Shown here: piece by piece, positions 19,682 through 32,169 of the stretch
Numbering within the stretch: the first letter of the stretch is position 1
How the letters are laid out: each line of letters opens with the position of its first letter
DNA from: Methylotenera sp.
Lineage (GTDB): Bacteria; Pseudomonadota; Gammaproteobacteria; Burkholderiales; Methylophilaceae
Reading direction: 5' to 3'
Assembly (NCBI GenBank): GCA_021732365.1
Contig: JAKFVD010000017.1
Coordinates: 62,001-126,000, forward strand
Length of the DNA stretch: 64,000 nt
Translations under genes and position numbers: made by a program
The notes under the pieces: generated by a model
Told to the model about the DNA's origin: nothing
Database searches by the model: none
What the model saw: only the letters and a program-made list of their open reading frames with translations

Positions 19682-20677
19682 TTGAGTGATTCATTCACAC
19701 GTATAGCCATTACCTCAGGCGAACCTGCTGGCATCGGCCCCGACATTTGCGTACTGATATCGCAATTGGATATTGCCGCCGATATCACCATTATTGGTGA
19801 TATTGAAGTGTTAACACATCGCGCACAACAGCTGAACACTTCAGTTGATATTGTGCCTTATCAAATAACACAAGATGCGCAGCCACACATCAAAAACCAG
19901 CTCAAAGTATTACATATTCCAACGGCAACTAACGTTAGTGCTGGCACATTAAATCCAGCCAATAGCCAATATGTGTTAAATACGCTCACCTGCGCGATTG
20001 ATGGCGCGTTAAGTCAGGCATTTGATGCGATTGTGACCGCACCTGTGCACAAAGGTGTGATTAACGATGCTGGCATTGCCTTTACTGGGCATACTGAGTT
20101 TTTAGCAGAGCATACCAACACACCACATGTGGTGATGATGTTAGTCGGTAGCGGTTTAAGAGTCGCGCTTGCGACCATTCACTTAGCCTTAAAAGATGTG
20201 CCTGCCGCTATTACGCAATCTGGCTTAGAAACAACGATTCGTATTCTGCACCACGATTTAGCCACTAAATTTGGGTTAAGTAATCCGCGTATTTTAGTTG
20301 CAGGGTTGAATCCACACGCGGGAGAAGATGGCTATTTGGGGCGCGAAGAAATTGAAGTGATTAACCCTGTGTTAAATAAACTACGTAAGGAAGGCATGCA
20401 ATTAATTGGCGCCCTGCCAGCAGATACGCTATTTGCCAAACACCATTTAAGTCAGGCCGATGCGGTGCTGGCCATGTATCACGATCAAGGTTTGCCAGTA
20501 TTAAAACATGCCAGCTTTGGTGAGGGCGTCAATGTCACGCTGGGCTTGCCGATTATCCGCACCTCTGTTGATCACGGTACCGCGCTGGATTTAGCAGGTA
20601 CAGGCAAAATCGATATCGGCAGTATGCTAAGTGCCATCCACTTAGCCATAGAATTAGCCGGCAACCAAGCATCATGA
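19682..20677 (+). CDS. pdxA: 4-hydroxythreonine-4-phosphate dehydrogenase
   Basis: NAD(P)-dependent enzyme of pyridoxal 5'-phosphate synthesis; 331 residues. N-terminal SGEPAGIGPDI and substrate/metal regions FTGHTEFLAEH, GLNPHAGEDGYLGREE and MYHDQGLPVLKH contain the conserved metal-binding histidines. The start is TTG 19682 (MSDSFTRIAI); no ATG lies closer in frame before the conserved region. Fourth-base overlap with rsmA downstream and conserved surA-pdxA-rsmA order support one operon. Confidence 0.95.
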   Translation: MSDSFTRIAITSGEPAGIGPDICVLISQLDIAADITIIGDIEVLTHRAQQLNTSVDIVPYQITQDAQPHIKNQLKVLHIPTATNVSAGTLNPANSQYVLNTLTCAIDGALSQAFDAIVTAPVHKGVINDAGIAFTGHTEFLAEHTNTPHVVMMLVGSGLRVALATIHLALKDVPAAITQSGLETTIRILHHDLATKFGLSNPRILVAGLNPHAGEDGYLGREEIEVINPVLNKLRKEGMQLIGALPADTLFAKHHLSQADAVLAMYHDQGLPVLKHASFGEGVNVTLGLPIIRTSVDHGTALDLAGTGKIDIGSMLSAIHLAIELAGNQAS

Positions 20678-21465
20678 AACACGTTGCAAAAAAAAGATTC
20701 GGCCAAAATTTCTTAACCGATCAAGGTGTGATTAGCAGCTTAATTGATGCGATTAATCCACAAACCAATCAAGTCATCGTTGAAATCGGGCCAGGGCTTG
20801 GCGCATTGACCAAGCCGCTTTTGGCGAAAATCGAACATTTGCATGTAGTTGAAATCGATCGCGATATTGTGGCTTGGATGCAAACCGAATACGTAAAACC
20901 TGCCTATGCGAAAAATACGCTAAGTATCCACAATGTGGATGCGCTGAAATTCGACTTTTCAAGTTTAAGCAGTCATCTTAGAGTGACGGGTAACCTGCCC
21001 TACAATATTTCTACGCCTATTTTGTTTCATCTGCTGGATAACGTTAGCCACATCACCGACATGCACTTTATGCTGCAAAAAGAAGTGGTAGAGCGTATGG
21101 TGGCACAGCCTTCAACGCCTGCATACGGGAGGCTTTCGGTGATGTTGCAGTATTATTTGGCGATGGAATATTTAATCACCGTACCACCAGAAGCGTTTGA
21201 CCCAGCACCAAAAGTGGAATCCGCTTTTGTGCGTTGTGTACCACATGCCACGCTACCTTTTGTTGCCAAAGATACCAGCGTGTTTTACAAAGTGGTATTA
21301 GCGGCATTTGGCCAGCGCCGTAAAACGCTGCGTAACACACTAAAAGGCCTACTGGACGACGCAGGCTTTACTGCCCTAGACATTAATCCACAATTACGCG
21401 CCGAAAATCTAAGCGTTTCCGAGTTTGTTCACATTAGCAACTATGTTGGCAATTCGCTTGTTTGA
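20674..21465 (+). CDS. rsmA: 16S rRNA A1518/A1519 dimethyltransferase
   Basis: Dimethylates two adjacent adenines in helix 45 of 16S rRNA, a late 30S assembly checkpoint. SAM motif I is VEIGPGLGALT, and the catalytic motif IV is NLPYNIS. N-terminal KKRFGQNFLTD is typical. 263 residues, full length. ATG 20674 overlaps the pdxA stop by four bases. The usual apaG/apaH that follow in Escherichia coli are absent; adk comes next after 48 bases. Confidence 0.97.
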   Translation: MKHVAKKRFGQNFLTDQGVISSLIDAINPQTNQVIVEIGPGLGALTKPLLAKIEHLHVVEIDRDIVAWMQTEYVKPAYAKNTLSIHNVDALKFDFSSLSSHLRVTGNLPYNISTPILFHLLDNVSHITDMHFMLQKEVVERMVAQPSTPAYGRLSVMLQYYLAMEYLITVPPEAFDPAPKVESAFVRCVPHATLPFVAKDTSVFYKVVLAAFGQRRKTLRNTLKGLLDDAGFTALDINPQLRAENLSVSEFVHISNYVGNSLV

Positions 21466-22167
<702 letters not shown>

Positions 22168-22257
22168 TCTAACAATCATAAAGCTAAAGTTATTTAACGT
22201 TTATTTACATGCTTTACGCATGCAACTAGGATTAAACTGTAAATATATTCATCATTA

Positions 22258-22280
22258 ATGAGCTTTTAACTCACGCTCAT
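22258..22280 (+). repeat. Hairpin in the leader of the LapA-like gene
   Basis: ATGAGC (22258-22263) and GCTCAT (22275-22280) can pair around an 11-base loop, 18 bases before ATG 22298, and TCATCATTAA occurs twice around it. Function unknown; too weak and not followed by T-run, so not a terminator. Confidence 0.35.
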
Positions 22281-22297
22281 CATTAAGGATTCATAAT

Positions 22298-22783
22298 ATG
22301 AAAGTTCGAGCACTCGTTTTACTAGGCGTATTCGGTTTATTTTTAGTATTTATGATACTGAATTGGGCAACTATTATGGCGCCAACAACGCTTAACTTAG
22401 GCGTTGCTGATGTGAATGCGCCACTTGGTTTGGTGATGTTAGCGATGATTGCTTTGCTAACTGCGCTCTTTCTTATCTTTATTGTTTATCTGCAAACCTC
22501 AGTTTTGTTTGAAGCGCGCCGCCATGCCAAAGAGTTGCAAAATAACCGTGAATTAGCCGATAAAGCTGAAGCCTCACGCTTTACCGAACTGCGCCAATTT
22601 ATGGATGCAGAGATTCAAAAGCAAGCCAGCATGCAAGCGGAATCCAAGTCTGCATTACTAACAAAATTAGACGTACTCAGTGCAGATATTCATCGCGCAA
22701 TCGATATTTCTGGCAATTCACTTTCTGCCTACATTGGCGAATTGGAAGATAGGCTTGAGGCTAAATTCCCCGCACAAAAATAA
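22298..22783 (+). CDS. LapA-like (DUF1049) inner-membrane protein with coiled coil
   Basis: A 161-residue membrane protein. Two hydrophobic segments (about 4-27 and 45-70, with FLIFIVYLQTS) match the LapA/DUF1049 pattern, and the remaining 90 residues are charged and helical (AKELQNNRELADKAEASRF), probably a cytoplasmic coiled coil. LapA proteins are linked to lipopolysaccharide control in Enterobacteria, but this is only a family resemblance and the C-terminal part is different. AAGGA lies before ATG 22298. Confidence 0.7.
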   Translation: MKVRALVLLGVFGLFLVFMILNWATIMAPTTLNLGVADVNAPLGLVMLAMIALLTALFLIFIVYLQTSVLFEARRHAKELQNNRELADKAEASRFTELRQFMDAEIQKQASMQAESKSALLTKLDVLSADIHRAIDISGNSLSAYIGELEDRLEAKFPAQK

Positions 22784-22790
22784 TCATCTC

Positions 22791-22830
22791 AATGAGCCTG
22801 GTTAACAACGTTGGTGGGCTCATTTTCTTA
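22791..22830 (+). terminator. Probable terminator after the LapA-like gene
   Basis: AATGAGCC (22791-22798) pairs with GGCTCATT (22817-22824), followed by TTCTTA. The 18-base loop is long, so the call is moderate. Confidence 0.5.
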
Positions 22831-22975
22831 AAAATCGAACGCTGTATCGCGTTTTATAAAATATCAGTCAATTTTAGTGTTAAGTATTACGCTCACTGCG
22901 CACTTCAAGCGCATCACAGGCCATGCGAAAGGCTGTGCGTTCAAGTATAATTTCGGTATTCCTACTTAAGATTAA

Positions 22976-25441
<2,466 letters not shown>

Positions 25442-25444
25442 AAC

Positions 25445-25945
25445 TTGAATCGATTAAATATGAACGCTGGACTGAGAGCGCTATTTTACGCAGGCTTGTT
25501 GGCTGCAATAACCAGCTGTGGCTTTCAATTACGTGGCGCGGCCAGCATTGCTTTTGAGAGTATAAATATTCAAGGTAGCACATTAACCATCTCAAAAAAC
25601 CTGGTTAAATCGCTTAAAACCAATGGTATTAAAGTATTAGATACTGCCGAAAATGCAGATGTTTTACTTGAGTTAATGGGTGAAGAAAGCGAAAAACGTA
25701 TTCTTTCTTTAAGTGGTAGAGGCTTGGTCAATGAGTTTGAGTTGTATTATCGCATTCATTACCGCACTAGATATGCGGATGCCGCACTTTGGAGCCCCGT
25801 TAAAACTATTGAAGCAAGGCGTGATTTTTCGTACAGCGACGCCAATTTATTAGCCAAACAGGGTGAGGAAAAACAATTAAATGAGAACATGCAAACTGAC
25901 GTATTAAGTAATCTAATACGTCAATTATCGACACTTAAAAAATAG
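25445..25945 (+). CDS. lptE: LPS-assembly lipoprotein LptE
   Basis: Outer-membrane lipoprotein that plugs the LptD barrel; 166 residues. Lipobox AITSC puts the lipidated cysteine at C25 from the TTG start (C20 if ATG 25460 is used). The TTG at 25445 has GGA six bases upstream inside the leuS end, which decides for it weakly. The sequence after the lipobox, CGFQLRGAASIAFESI, is typical LptE. It lies between leuS and holA as in many Proteobacteria; its partner lptD is about 7 kb upstream. Confidence 0.88.
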   Translation: MNRLNMNAGLRALFYAGLLAAITSCGFQLRGAASIAFESINIQGSTLTISKNLVKSLKTNGIKVLDTAENADVLLELMGEESEKRILSLSGRGLVNEFELYYRIHYRTRYADAALWSPVKTIEARRDFSYSDANLLAKQGEEKQLNENMQTDVLSNLIRQLSTLKK

Positions 25946-25957
25946 CTTTAACTAAAA

Positions 25958-26971
25958 ATGCAGTTGGATTCTCATCAGTTAAAACAGCACTTAGCTAAAA
26001 CATTAGCGGGCTTATATGTGTTGGTGGGCGATGAGCCATTAGCCCAAAGTGAGTGCTTAGATAAAATACGTCATGCGGCACGTAAGGCAGGCGCAGATGA
26101 GCGCAACAGCTTTATAGTAGAGCGCAATTTTAATTGGCAACAAATTAATCAATTTGCGCAGGCGTTATCGTTATTTTCCAGTTTACGTATCTTAGAAATT
26201 GTTATCCCAAGCGGTAAACCAGGCGTAGACGGCGGTAAGGCATTAATTGAACTCTCTGCAAACTTAATACCCGATACCACTACCATCATCGTGTTGCCAT
26301 CTCTTGAGCGTGACGCTAAAAACAGTGCTTGGTTTGGCGCCTTGCAAAAATCGGCTGTTGTCATTGATTTAAAAGAAATATCACCCGCTCAATTGCCACA
26401 ATGGCTGGCAGCCCGATTGGCATTACAGAACCAAACGACAGATGCCATCTCGCTTGCCTTTATTGCGCATCAAGTAGAAGGTAATTTACTGGCAGCGCAT
26501 CAAGAAATCCAAAAACTAGCTTTATTGCATCCTGCGGGTGAAATCAGCCATGAATCGATACGTGAAGCGGTATTAAACGTATCTCGTTTTGATGCTTTTC
26601 AACTGGGTGACGCGGTATTGGCGGGCGACACCACACGCGTAACCGCTATTTTGCAAGGTTTGCAAGATGAAGGTGAAAACGCGGTTGCTGTCATGAATCC
26701 ACTCATGTGGGTTTTACGGCCTTTGTTACGCATTAAACAGGCAGAAGCACGCAATGAAAATATCATGTCTGCCATGACGAATGCACGCATCTATGGCGAT
26801 AGGCAAGCGCTGGTGAAACGCGCCTTAAGCCGCTTAAGCCTGCGCCAACTGGAAGCAGCGCTGCAAAAACTGTGTGATATTGATAAAACGGCCAAAGGCA
26901 TGATGCAAGGCGATGCTTGGTTAGAGCTTTCTAGGCTGTGCTTTGGTTTATCCAAAGTGCGCGGACGTTAA
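25958..26971 (+). CDS. holA: DNA polymerase III delta subunit
   Basis: Clamp-loader subunit that opens the beta clamp; 337 residues. Recognised by MQLDSHQLKQHLAKTL..YVLVGDEPLAQSECLDKIR (DNA_pol3_delta N-terminal domain), the NFNWQQI segment, and the C-terminal region with RFDAFQLGDAVLAGD. Twelve bases after lptE, the common leuS-lptE-holA order. Confidence 0.93.
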   Translation: MQLDSHQLKQHLAKTLAGLYVLVGDEPLAQSECLDKIRHAARKAGADERNSFIVERNFNWQQINQFAQALSLFSSLRILEIVIPSGKPGVDGGKALIELSANLIPDTTTIIVLPSLERDAKNSAWFGALQKSAVVIDLKEISPAQLPQWLAARLALQNQTTDAISLAFIAHQVEGNLLAAHQEIQKLALLHPAGEISHESIREAVLNVSRFDAFQLGDAVLAGDTTRVTAILQGLQDEGENAVAVMNPLMWVLRPLLRIKQAEARNENIMSAMTNARIYGDRQALVKRALSRLSLRQLEAALQKLCDIDKTAKGMMQGDAWLELSRLCFGLSKVRGR

Positions 26972-27035
26972 TTCACTCAAACTCCATTCAGCTAGAACTC
27001 TACCTAGCTAGTTTAGTGTAGAGCAAAACCGTATA

Positions 27036-28316
27036 ATGCCAGACATGAATATTAAAATCACTGATATTAAAAATTACATGCAAACGGTTGGCATTAACGC
27101 GCGTGCCGCATCGCGTATGATGGCAGCGGCCGATACCAGCACTAAGAACCAAGCGCTTTTACATATTGCCAGCGCTATTTTGCGCGAAAAATCTGCACTG
27201 ATTGCAGCTAACCAGCAAGATTTAGCTGCAGCGCGCGCCAATGGTTTAGATGATGCGATGCTAGATAGATTAACGCTATCTGAAAAATCGATTCTCACCA
27301 TGGCAGAAGGTTTGCAGCAAATCGCCAATCTAGCCGACCCAATTGGCGAAATGAGCAATTTCAAATATCGTCCAAGCGGCATTCAAATTGGCCAAATGCG
27401 CGTGCCTTTGGGCGTGATTGGTATTATTTATGAAGCACGTCCAAACGTGACGGTAGATGCTGCAGGACTTTGCATCAAGTCAGGCAATGCCTGCATTTTG
27501 CGTGGCGGGAGTGAAGCGATTCATTGCAATCAGGCGTTAGCAAAACTGGTACATGAGGGCTTAGAAAAAGCAGGATTACCAACATCAGCAGTACAAGTGA
27601 TTGAAACCACTGACCGCGCCGCCGTGGGTGAGTTAATCACAATGAAACAATATGTAGACGTGATTGTGCCACGTGGTGGTAAAGGCTTGATTGAGCGTAT
27701 TTCAAACGATGCGCGCATACCTGTGATTAAGCATTTGGATGGTAATTGCCATGTATATATTGATGATGAAGCCGATTTAGCTAAAGCTTTACCTATTTTA
27801 GAAAACAGCAAAACGCAACGCTTAGGCACTTGCAACACAGCTGAATCTTTATTGATTGCGCGGTCAGTTGCCAAAAAAATGCTTCCAGAATTGGCTAAAA
27901 TGCTTACAGAGAAAGGCATTGAGATTCGCGGCTGTGCAGAAACACTGGCACTAGTGCCACAAGCTAAACCTGCTACAGATGAAGACTTCTATACGGAATA
28001 CTTAGCGGCTATTATCTCATGCAAGGTAGTGGATGGGCTGGATGAAGCGATTACGCACATCAACCAACATTCTAGCCAACATACTGAGGCGATTGTAACT
28101 GAAAACTACACAAAAGCCCGACGCTTTTTGCGTGAGGTAGATTCTGCCAGCGTGATGGTGAATGCCAGTACACGTTTTGCAGATGGCTTTGAGTATGGCT
28201 TGGGTGCAGAAATTGGTATTTCAACCGATAAGTTGCATGCGCGCGGCCCTGTTGGTCTAGAAGGATTAACTTCTCTTAAATATATCGTACTTGGTAACGG
28301 CCAAGTACGTAGCTAA
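27036..28316 (+). CDS. proA: Gamma-glutamyl phosphate reductase
   Basis: NADPH-dependent second step of proline synthesis; 426 residues. Aldehyde-dehydrogenase fold with [30 protein letters not shown] and the catalytic Cys region [12 protein letters not shown]. Start is uncertain: ATG 27036 lies inside TATAAT (27032-27037), a second ATG is at 27045, and neither has a clear ribosome site. nadD follows after eight bases. Confidence 0.95.
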   Translation: MPDMNIKITDIKNYMQTVGINARAASRMMAAADTSTKNQALLHIASAILREKSALIAANQQDLAAARANGLDDAMLDRLTLSEKSILTMAEGLQQIANLADPIGEMSNFKYRPSGIQIGQMRVPLGVIGIIYEARPNVTVDAAGLCIKSGNACILRGGSEAIHCNQALAKLVHEGLEKAGLPTSAVQVIETTDRAAVGELITMKQYVDVIVPRGGKGLIERISNDARIPVIKHLDGNCHVYIDDEADLAKALPILENSKTQRLGTCNTAESLLIARSVAKKMLPELAKMLTEKGIEIRGCAETLALVPQAKPATDEDFYTEYLAAIISCKVVDGLDEAITHINQHSSQHTEAIVTENYTKARRFLREVDSASVMVNASTRFADGFEYGLGAEIGISTDKLHARGPVGLEGLTSLKYIVLGNGQVRS

Positions 28317-28324
28317 CATAATTT

Positions 28325-28966
28325 ATGAAGTTCGTAGGTCTTTTGGGTGGGACATTTAATCCCATCCATTATGGCCATTTACGCATGGCGCAAGAACTAG
28401 CTGAAGCGCTCAATTTAGATGAAGTACGCTTTATTCCCTCCGCCAATCCGCCGCATAAAGCTGCGCCAACTGTTTCTGCCGAGCATCGCGCTCAGATGGT
28501 ACAACTGGCAATTGAAAATAACCCTTTATTTAAATTAGATACGCTAGAGCTAAAACGAACCGGCGCTTCATACACAATTGACACCTTAATATCATTACGT
28601 GATGAGCTTGGTCATGATGTAGCCCTCTGTCTCATGATGGGCACCGATGCTTTTACCAAGCTGCACACTTGGCATCGCTGGCAAGAGTTACTTAACTTTT
28701 GCCATCTTGTTTTAGTACAAAGACCGAATAGCTCGCCAAAACAGCCTTTAGATAAAGCACTGGAATCGCTATTGCATGAGCATTACACAGAAGATACTGA
28801 AGATTTATCTGCAAAAACTGCAGGCTATATCCATATGCAAACGATTACCGCATTGGACATTTCGTCAACGGCAATCAGGGCTGCTTTTTACAAGAAGATA
28901 CTGCCCCATTATTTAATGCCAGAAGCGGTAATTGATTATATCGAATCAAATCAGCTGTACGATTAA
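28325..28966 (+). CDS. nadD: Nicotinate-nucleotide adenylyltransferase
   Basis: Transfers AMP to nicotinate mononucleotide in NAD synthesis; 213 residues. The nucleotidyltransferase motif GGTFNPIHYGHL is at 9-20, and the C-terminal signature is ISSTAIRAAF. Follows proA closely; the rsfS and rlmH genes that often come next are absent and a terminator follows instead. Confidence 0.95.
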   Translation: MKFVGLLGGTFNPIHYGHLRMAQELAEALNLDEVRFIPSANPPHKAAPTVSAEHRAQMVQLAIENNPLFKLDTLELKRTGASYTIDTLISLRDELGHDVALCLMMGTDAFTKLHTWHRWQELLNFCHLVLVQRPNSSPKQPLDKALESLLHEHYTEDTEDLSAKTAGYIHMQTITALDISSTAIRAAFYKKILPHYLMPEAVIDYIESNQLYD

Positions 28967-28984
28967 ATCTACTCTGCTAAAACA

Positions 28985-29011
28985 AAAAAGCCTCCGATTG
29001 GAGGCTTTTTT
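28985..29011. terminator. Bidirectional terminator, nadD / PEP-CTERM gene
   Basis: Stem AAAAAGCCTCC / GGAGGCTTTTT with loop GATT and a T-run on both strands; it sits between convergent genes. Confidence 0.88.
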
Positions 29012-29051
29012 ATTACATAACTAACTTAACACATTGATTACAAATCAATCA

Positions 29052-29639
29052 TTAAGCAGCTTTTGCCTTGTTACGACGACGTGCGATACCGAAAGCACCA
29101 AAAGCAGTTGCTAACAATGGTAATGCAGCTGGAACTGGAATAGCACTTACTTCAATAACCAAGTCATCACCATCTGTATCGCTAGAACCGTTATCGTTGA
29201 AACCGATACGGAATGAACCAGGTGTTGATGAATCTAAAAGATAATAAATGCTGTTGATATTAGTACCTGTATTTAAAGCGGTGAAACCAGTTGTTTGATC
29301 TTTAAAACCAAAATCAATCACGCCTGCACCAACTACAAATTCAAATGTTTGACCTGCTACTGCAGTATCAGTGTTGAAAATGAAGTTACCGCTTTGTAAA
29401 AAGAAGTTTTTATCGCCAGCTTCTTTACCTAAATATTTAACTGTGAACAAAGTGCCTTGTGTAGCAGATAATTGACCATTAAAACCACGGATATCGGCCG
29501 TTACATCATTGTTACCTACAAACCCTACTGCTACGTCGTTGTAACTTAATGACAAGTGATTTTCTACTGTCGTTACTGTTGTAGCTTGTGCTGAAACAGC
29601 AACAAGTGTAAAACCTAATGCAATCAAAATCTTTTTCAT
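29052..29639 (-). CDS. PEP-CTERM (VPxPAALPL type) exported protein
   Basis: Secreted protein of 195 residues with signal peptide ILIALGFTLVAVSAQA and a C-terminal sorting signal IPVPAALPLLATAFGAFG followed by RRRNK: short motif, hydrophobic stretch, basic tail. This is the VPLPA-type PEP-CTERM signal recognised by exosortases. The middle part has no catalytic motif; it is rich in Asn, Gly, Thr and Asp (for example DNGSSDTDGDD), typical of exopolysaccharide-associated proteins. No exosortase gene is in the window. Function unknown. Confidence 0.85.
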   Translation of the reverse strand: MKKILIALGFTLVAVSAQATTVTTVENHLSLSYNDVAVGFVGNNDVTADIRGFNGQLSATQGTLFTVKYLGKEAGDKNFFLQSGNFIFNTDTAVAGQTFEFVVGAGVIDFGFKDQTTGFTALNTGTNINSIYYLLDSSTPGSFRIGFNDNGSSDTDGDDLVIEVSAIPVPAALPLLATAFGAFGIARRRNKAKAA

Positions 29640-29703
29640 TGTGTTTCCCCTATTAAATTAAACCTGAACCTACAAAATTGACTAACTAAAATTGACAGGT
29701 CCA

Positions 29704-29748
29704 ATCATAGGTAGATGTCTTGTTTACATCAATAGCCCGTATGGGCTA
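29704..29748 (-). promoter_or_regulatory. Sigma-70 promoter and dyad upstream of the PEP-CTERM gene
   Basis: Minus strand: TTGATG (29732-29727), 17-base spacer, TATGAT (29709-29704). Directly abutting the -35, the perfect dyad TAGCCC-GTAT-GGGCTA (29733-29748) is placed like an activator site. Confidence 0.55.
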
Positions 29749-29835
29749 ACCTATATCAAAAAATCATTTAAAATATTAAATAAACTTCTTAATCAATTGA
29801 TTTAATTAGGTAAGTTGTTTTTTATAAAAATGGTT

Positions 29836-30459
29836 TTATATGTCTATTTGCTTAATTAACTGTAGTTTTTTTTCAATTTCTGCAATATTATCATCATAAA
29901 AACACATATCAGGGTCAATTGGGTTAGCAACCCAGCCATCAATGTGACAATTTCGTGTCTTAATAGCCTCTATTGTGAGTAATGTATGGTTAATACAACC
30001 AAGCTTTATGCCTGCAACCAGTATTATAGGAGCATTTAAAGTCTTTACCAAATCAGCCATGGTTTCTGTTTCGTTGAGTGGCACCAAAAAACCACCTGCT
30101 CCCTCCACAATCACGATATCTGCTAACTGAGAAAGTGCATCAAATGCTTGTTTAATGACAGAAATTTCAATGGTTTTACCTGTTAACTCAGCGGCGATAT
30201 GCGGCGCAATAGGCTCTTTAAAGCTGTAAGGATTAGTCAGCGCACGCGGGGCTTTAACATTGCTCACCGCTTCTAACTTGAGTACATCATCATTCACCCA
30301 CTCGCCATCAATCAGCTCACAACCCGCTGCAACTGGTTTCATGCCAACCACTTTATAGCCTTGTGACACATATTGCTGAATGAGCTTGCATGCGATATAG
30401 GTTTTGCCCACATTAGTATCAGTGCCTGTGATAAAAAATGCTTTTTTCATTATTGCCAT
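29836..30459 (-). CDS. bioD: Dethiobiotin synthetase
   Basis: ATP-dependent closure of the ureido ring of dethiobiotin; 207 residues. P-loop GTDTNVGKTYIA near residue 12, and VEGAGGFLVPL. One base separates the bioC stop from ATG 30459 (a second ATG is three codons on), so it is translationally coupled. Last gene of the biotin operon. Confidence 0.95.
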   Translation of the reverse strand: MAIMKKAFFITGTDTNVGKTYIACKLIQQYVSQGYKVVGMKPVAAGCELIDGEWVNDDVLKLEAVSNVKAPRALTNPYSFKEPIAPHIAAELTGKTIEISVIKQAFDALSQLADIVIVEGAGGFLVPLNETETMADLVKTLNAPIILVAGIKLGCINHTLLTIEAIKTRNCHIDGWVANPIDPDMCFYDDNIAEIEKKLQLIKQIDI

Positions 30460-30460
30460 A

Positions 30461-31384
30461 TTATTTATAGGTTTTAAACGTAATCGGCGAAACGCCCATG
30501 CCTAACTCGGGTTTTAGCTCTGCTTTCCATGCATGTCCATACACGACTTCAAAAGTGGCTGGCAATTTGCCTTCTGCTCTAAATTGCTCATAATTTTGTG
30601 TTAAGTTTTGCAGAAAACCACGCCCTTGCAAACCACGCGCGCGGCCTTGAGTTGCGTTATGTGCGCCTATACTTTTCAAATCTTTCATCACACTTTTAAC
30701 GTCATCATATGTCAGCGTATAGCGCTCAACATCCATCACTGGGGCGCTAAAGCCAGCGCGAGTTAACGCATCGCCTATATCATGCATATCAATAAAGCGG
30801 CTGACATTTGTATGCGCGTGCTCTTTATTCAAAGGCTGACTGGCTGCGCGCAACTCTTTTAGCGTATCTGGTCCAAAAGTGCTAAACATCAACAAACCAT
30901 TGGGCTGCAACGCGCGGGAAATTTCGCTAAATGCAGCATCTAAGTCGTTACACCACTGCAAAGCTAGGTTTGACCACACCATGCCCAGACTGCTACTTGC
31001 TATTGGCAGCTGCTCAATATCGGCGCAGATTAAGTTTTTTTGCCCAAATAATCGGTTAAGTATGGGTTGCTGCTGATGGGTTTTTTGCAGCATACCAAGC
31101 GCGATATCGAGTGAAACCACATGCGCACTTCCAAACTTTTTTTGCAGCGCAAAACTGCCATGGCCTGTGCCACAACCAGCATCCAGTATCACTTTTGGCT
31201 TTAATTTGACTAAATCTAATCGACTTAACATCTCTGTGCGAACCAATTTTTGCAATATGGCTGCCGCATCATAAGTCTGCGCTGCGCGATCAAACGAAGC
31301 ACGTACGCGTGCCTTATCCATCCAATACTTATCTTGTGAACAGGCTTGTTGTAAGCTTGCGTCTTGCGAATTTAAATCTTGCAT
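30461..31384 (-). CDS. bioC: Malonyl-ACP O-methyltransferase BioC
   Basis: Methylates malonyl-ACP to start pimelate synthesis by disguising it as a fatty-acid primer. Class I SAM motif ILDAGCGTGHGS and downstream LPIASSSLGMVWSNLALQW are typical of BioC. 307 residues. Acts upstream of BioH, whose gene is 20 bases upstream. Confidence 0.93.
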   Translation of the reverse strand: MQDLNSQDASLQQACSQDKYWMDKARVRASFDRAAQTYDAAAILQKLVRTEMLSRLDLVKLKPKVILDAGCGTGHGSFALQKKFGSAHVVSLDIALGMLQKTHQQQPILNRLFGQKNLICADIEQLPIASSSLGMVWSNLALQWCNDLDAAFSEISRALQPNGLLMFSTFGPDTLKELRAASQPLNKEHAHTNVSRFIDMHDIGDALTRAGFSAPVMDVERYTLTYDDVKSVMKDLKSIGAHNATQGRARGLQGRGFLQNLTQNYEQFRAEGKLPATFEVVYGHAWKAELKPELGMGVSPITFKTYK

Positions 31385-31404
31385 TAAGGCTCTAAAACTG
31401 ATGC

Positions 31405-32169
31405 TTAAGGTTCTAAAAACTGACTCAGCGCAGCGATAAATTGCTCTGAATGCGAGAGAAACGGCGCATGCGCGCTACCTGACATCACGCGCAAAAATCC
31501 CTGCGGCAGTTGTTGCATCATCCAATGCGCCGCCTGCACGGGCGCTAAGGTGTCGCGATCACCATGAATCAGCAAGGTAGGTTTGCGAATACTGGCAACT
31601 TCATCACGCAAATCGGCATCTAGCAAAATTTGTAAGGCGCGTTGCAACGTGGTTTGGGTGGGCGTTGGGCGCGTTTCAAAGCTCGCGCGCAATTGTTTCA
31701 GCGTGCTACGTGCATCATCAGCTTTCATGCATTGCAAGGTTAAAAACTGCAATATGGTGGCTTTGTAGTCACTGTTTACCGCTTGCGCAAACGATTCAAA
31801 ATTAGCAGGGTTAATGCCTGCATCCCAACCCGCTTTATTCACAAAGCACGGCGTAGAGCCAACCAAAACCAAGCGCCTGATGCGATCTGGCTGGTTTAAA
31901 GCAATGCGCTGTGCGACCAAGCCGCCAAGAGACCAGCCCAGCACATCTGAAACACCTGGAATGACTTGTGCTACTTCATCAGCAAGCGCATGCAAATGAT
32001 ACGGCTCAATCGGGCGGCTATTGCCCATGCCTGGCAAATCCACCAGATACAACATATATTGCGCAGATAATTTTTTAATCAGCGGTTGCCACACGCCGCT
32101 GTGCATGCCCCAGCCGTGCAATAAAACTAGTGGCTGGCCTTGCCCGATTATTTCAACATGTGCGCTCAT
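31405..32169 (-). CDS. bioH: Pimeloyl-ACP methyl ester esterase BioH
   Basis: Alpha/beta hydrolase, 254 residues, which removes the methyl group placed by BioC. Nucleophile serine in GWSLGGLVA, oxyanion region LHGWGMHSGVW, acid in HGDRDTLAP, and histidine in GSAHAPFLSH. Overlaps bioF by four bases. Confidence 0.93.
   Translation of the reverse strand: MSAHVEIIGQGQPLVLLHGWGMHSGVWQPLIKKLSAQYMLYLVDLPGMGNSRPIEPYHLHALADEVAQVIPGVSDVLGWSLGGLVAQRIALNQPDRIRRLVLVGSTPCFVNKAGWDAGINPANFESFAQAVNSDYKATILQFLTLQCMKADDARSTLKQLRASFETRPTPTQTTLQRALQILLDADLRDEVASIRKPTLLIHGDRDTLAPVQAAHWMMQQLPQGFLRVMSGSAHAPFLSHSEQFIAALSQFLEP

Noticed and set aside
27530..27919. 129-codon open frame on the minus strand
   Set aside because: Antisense inside proA, whose active-site region it overlaps.
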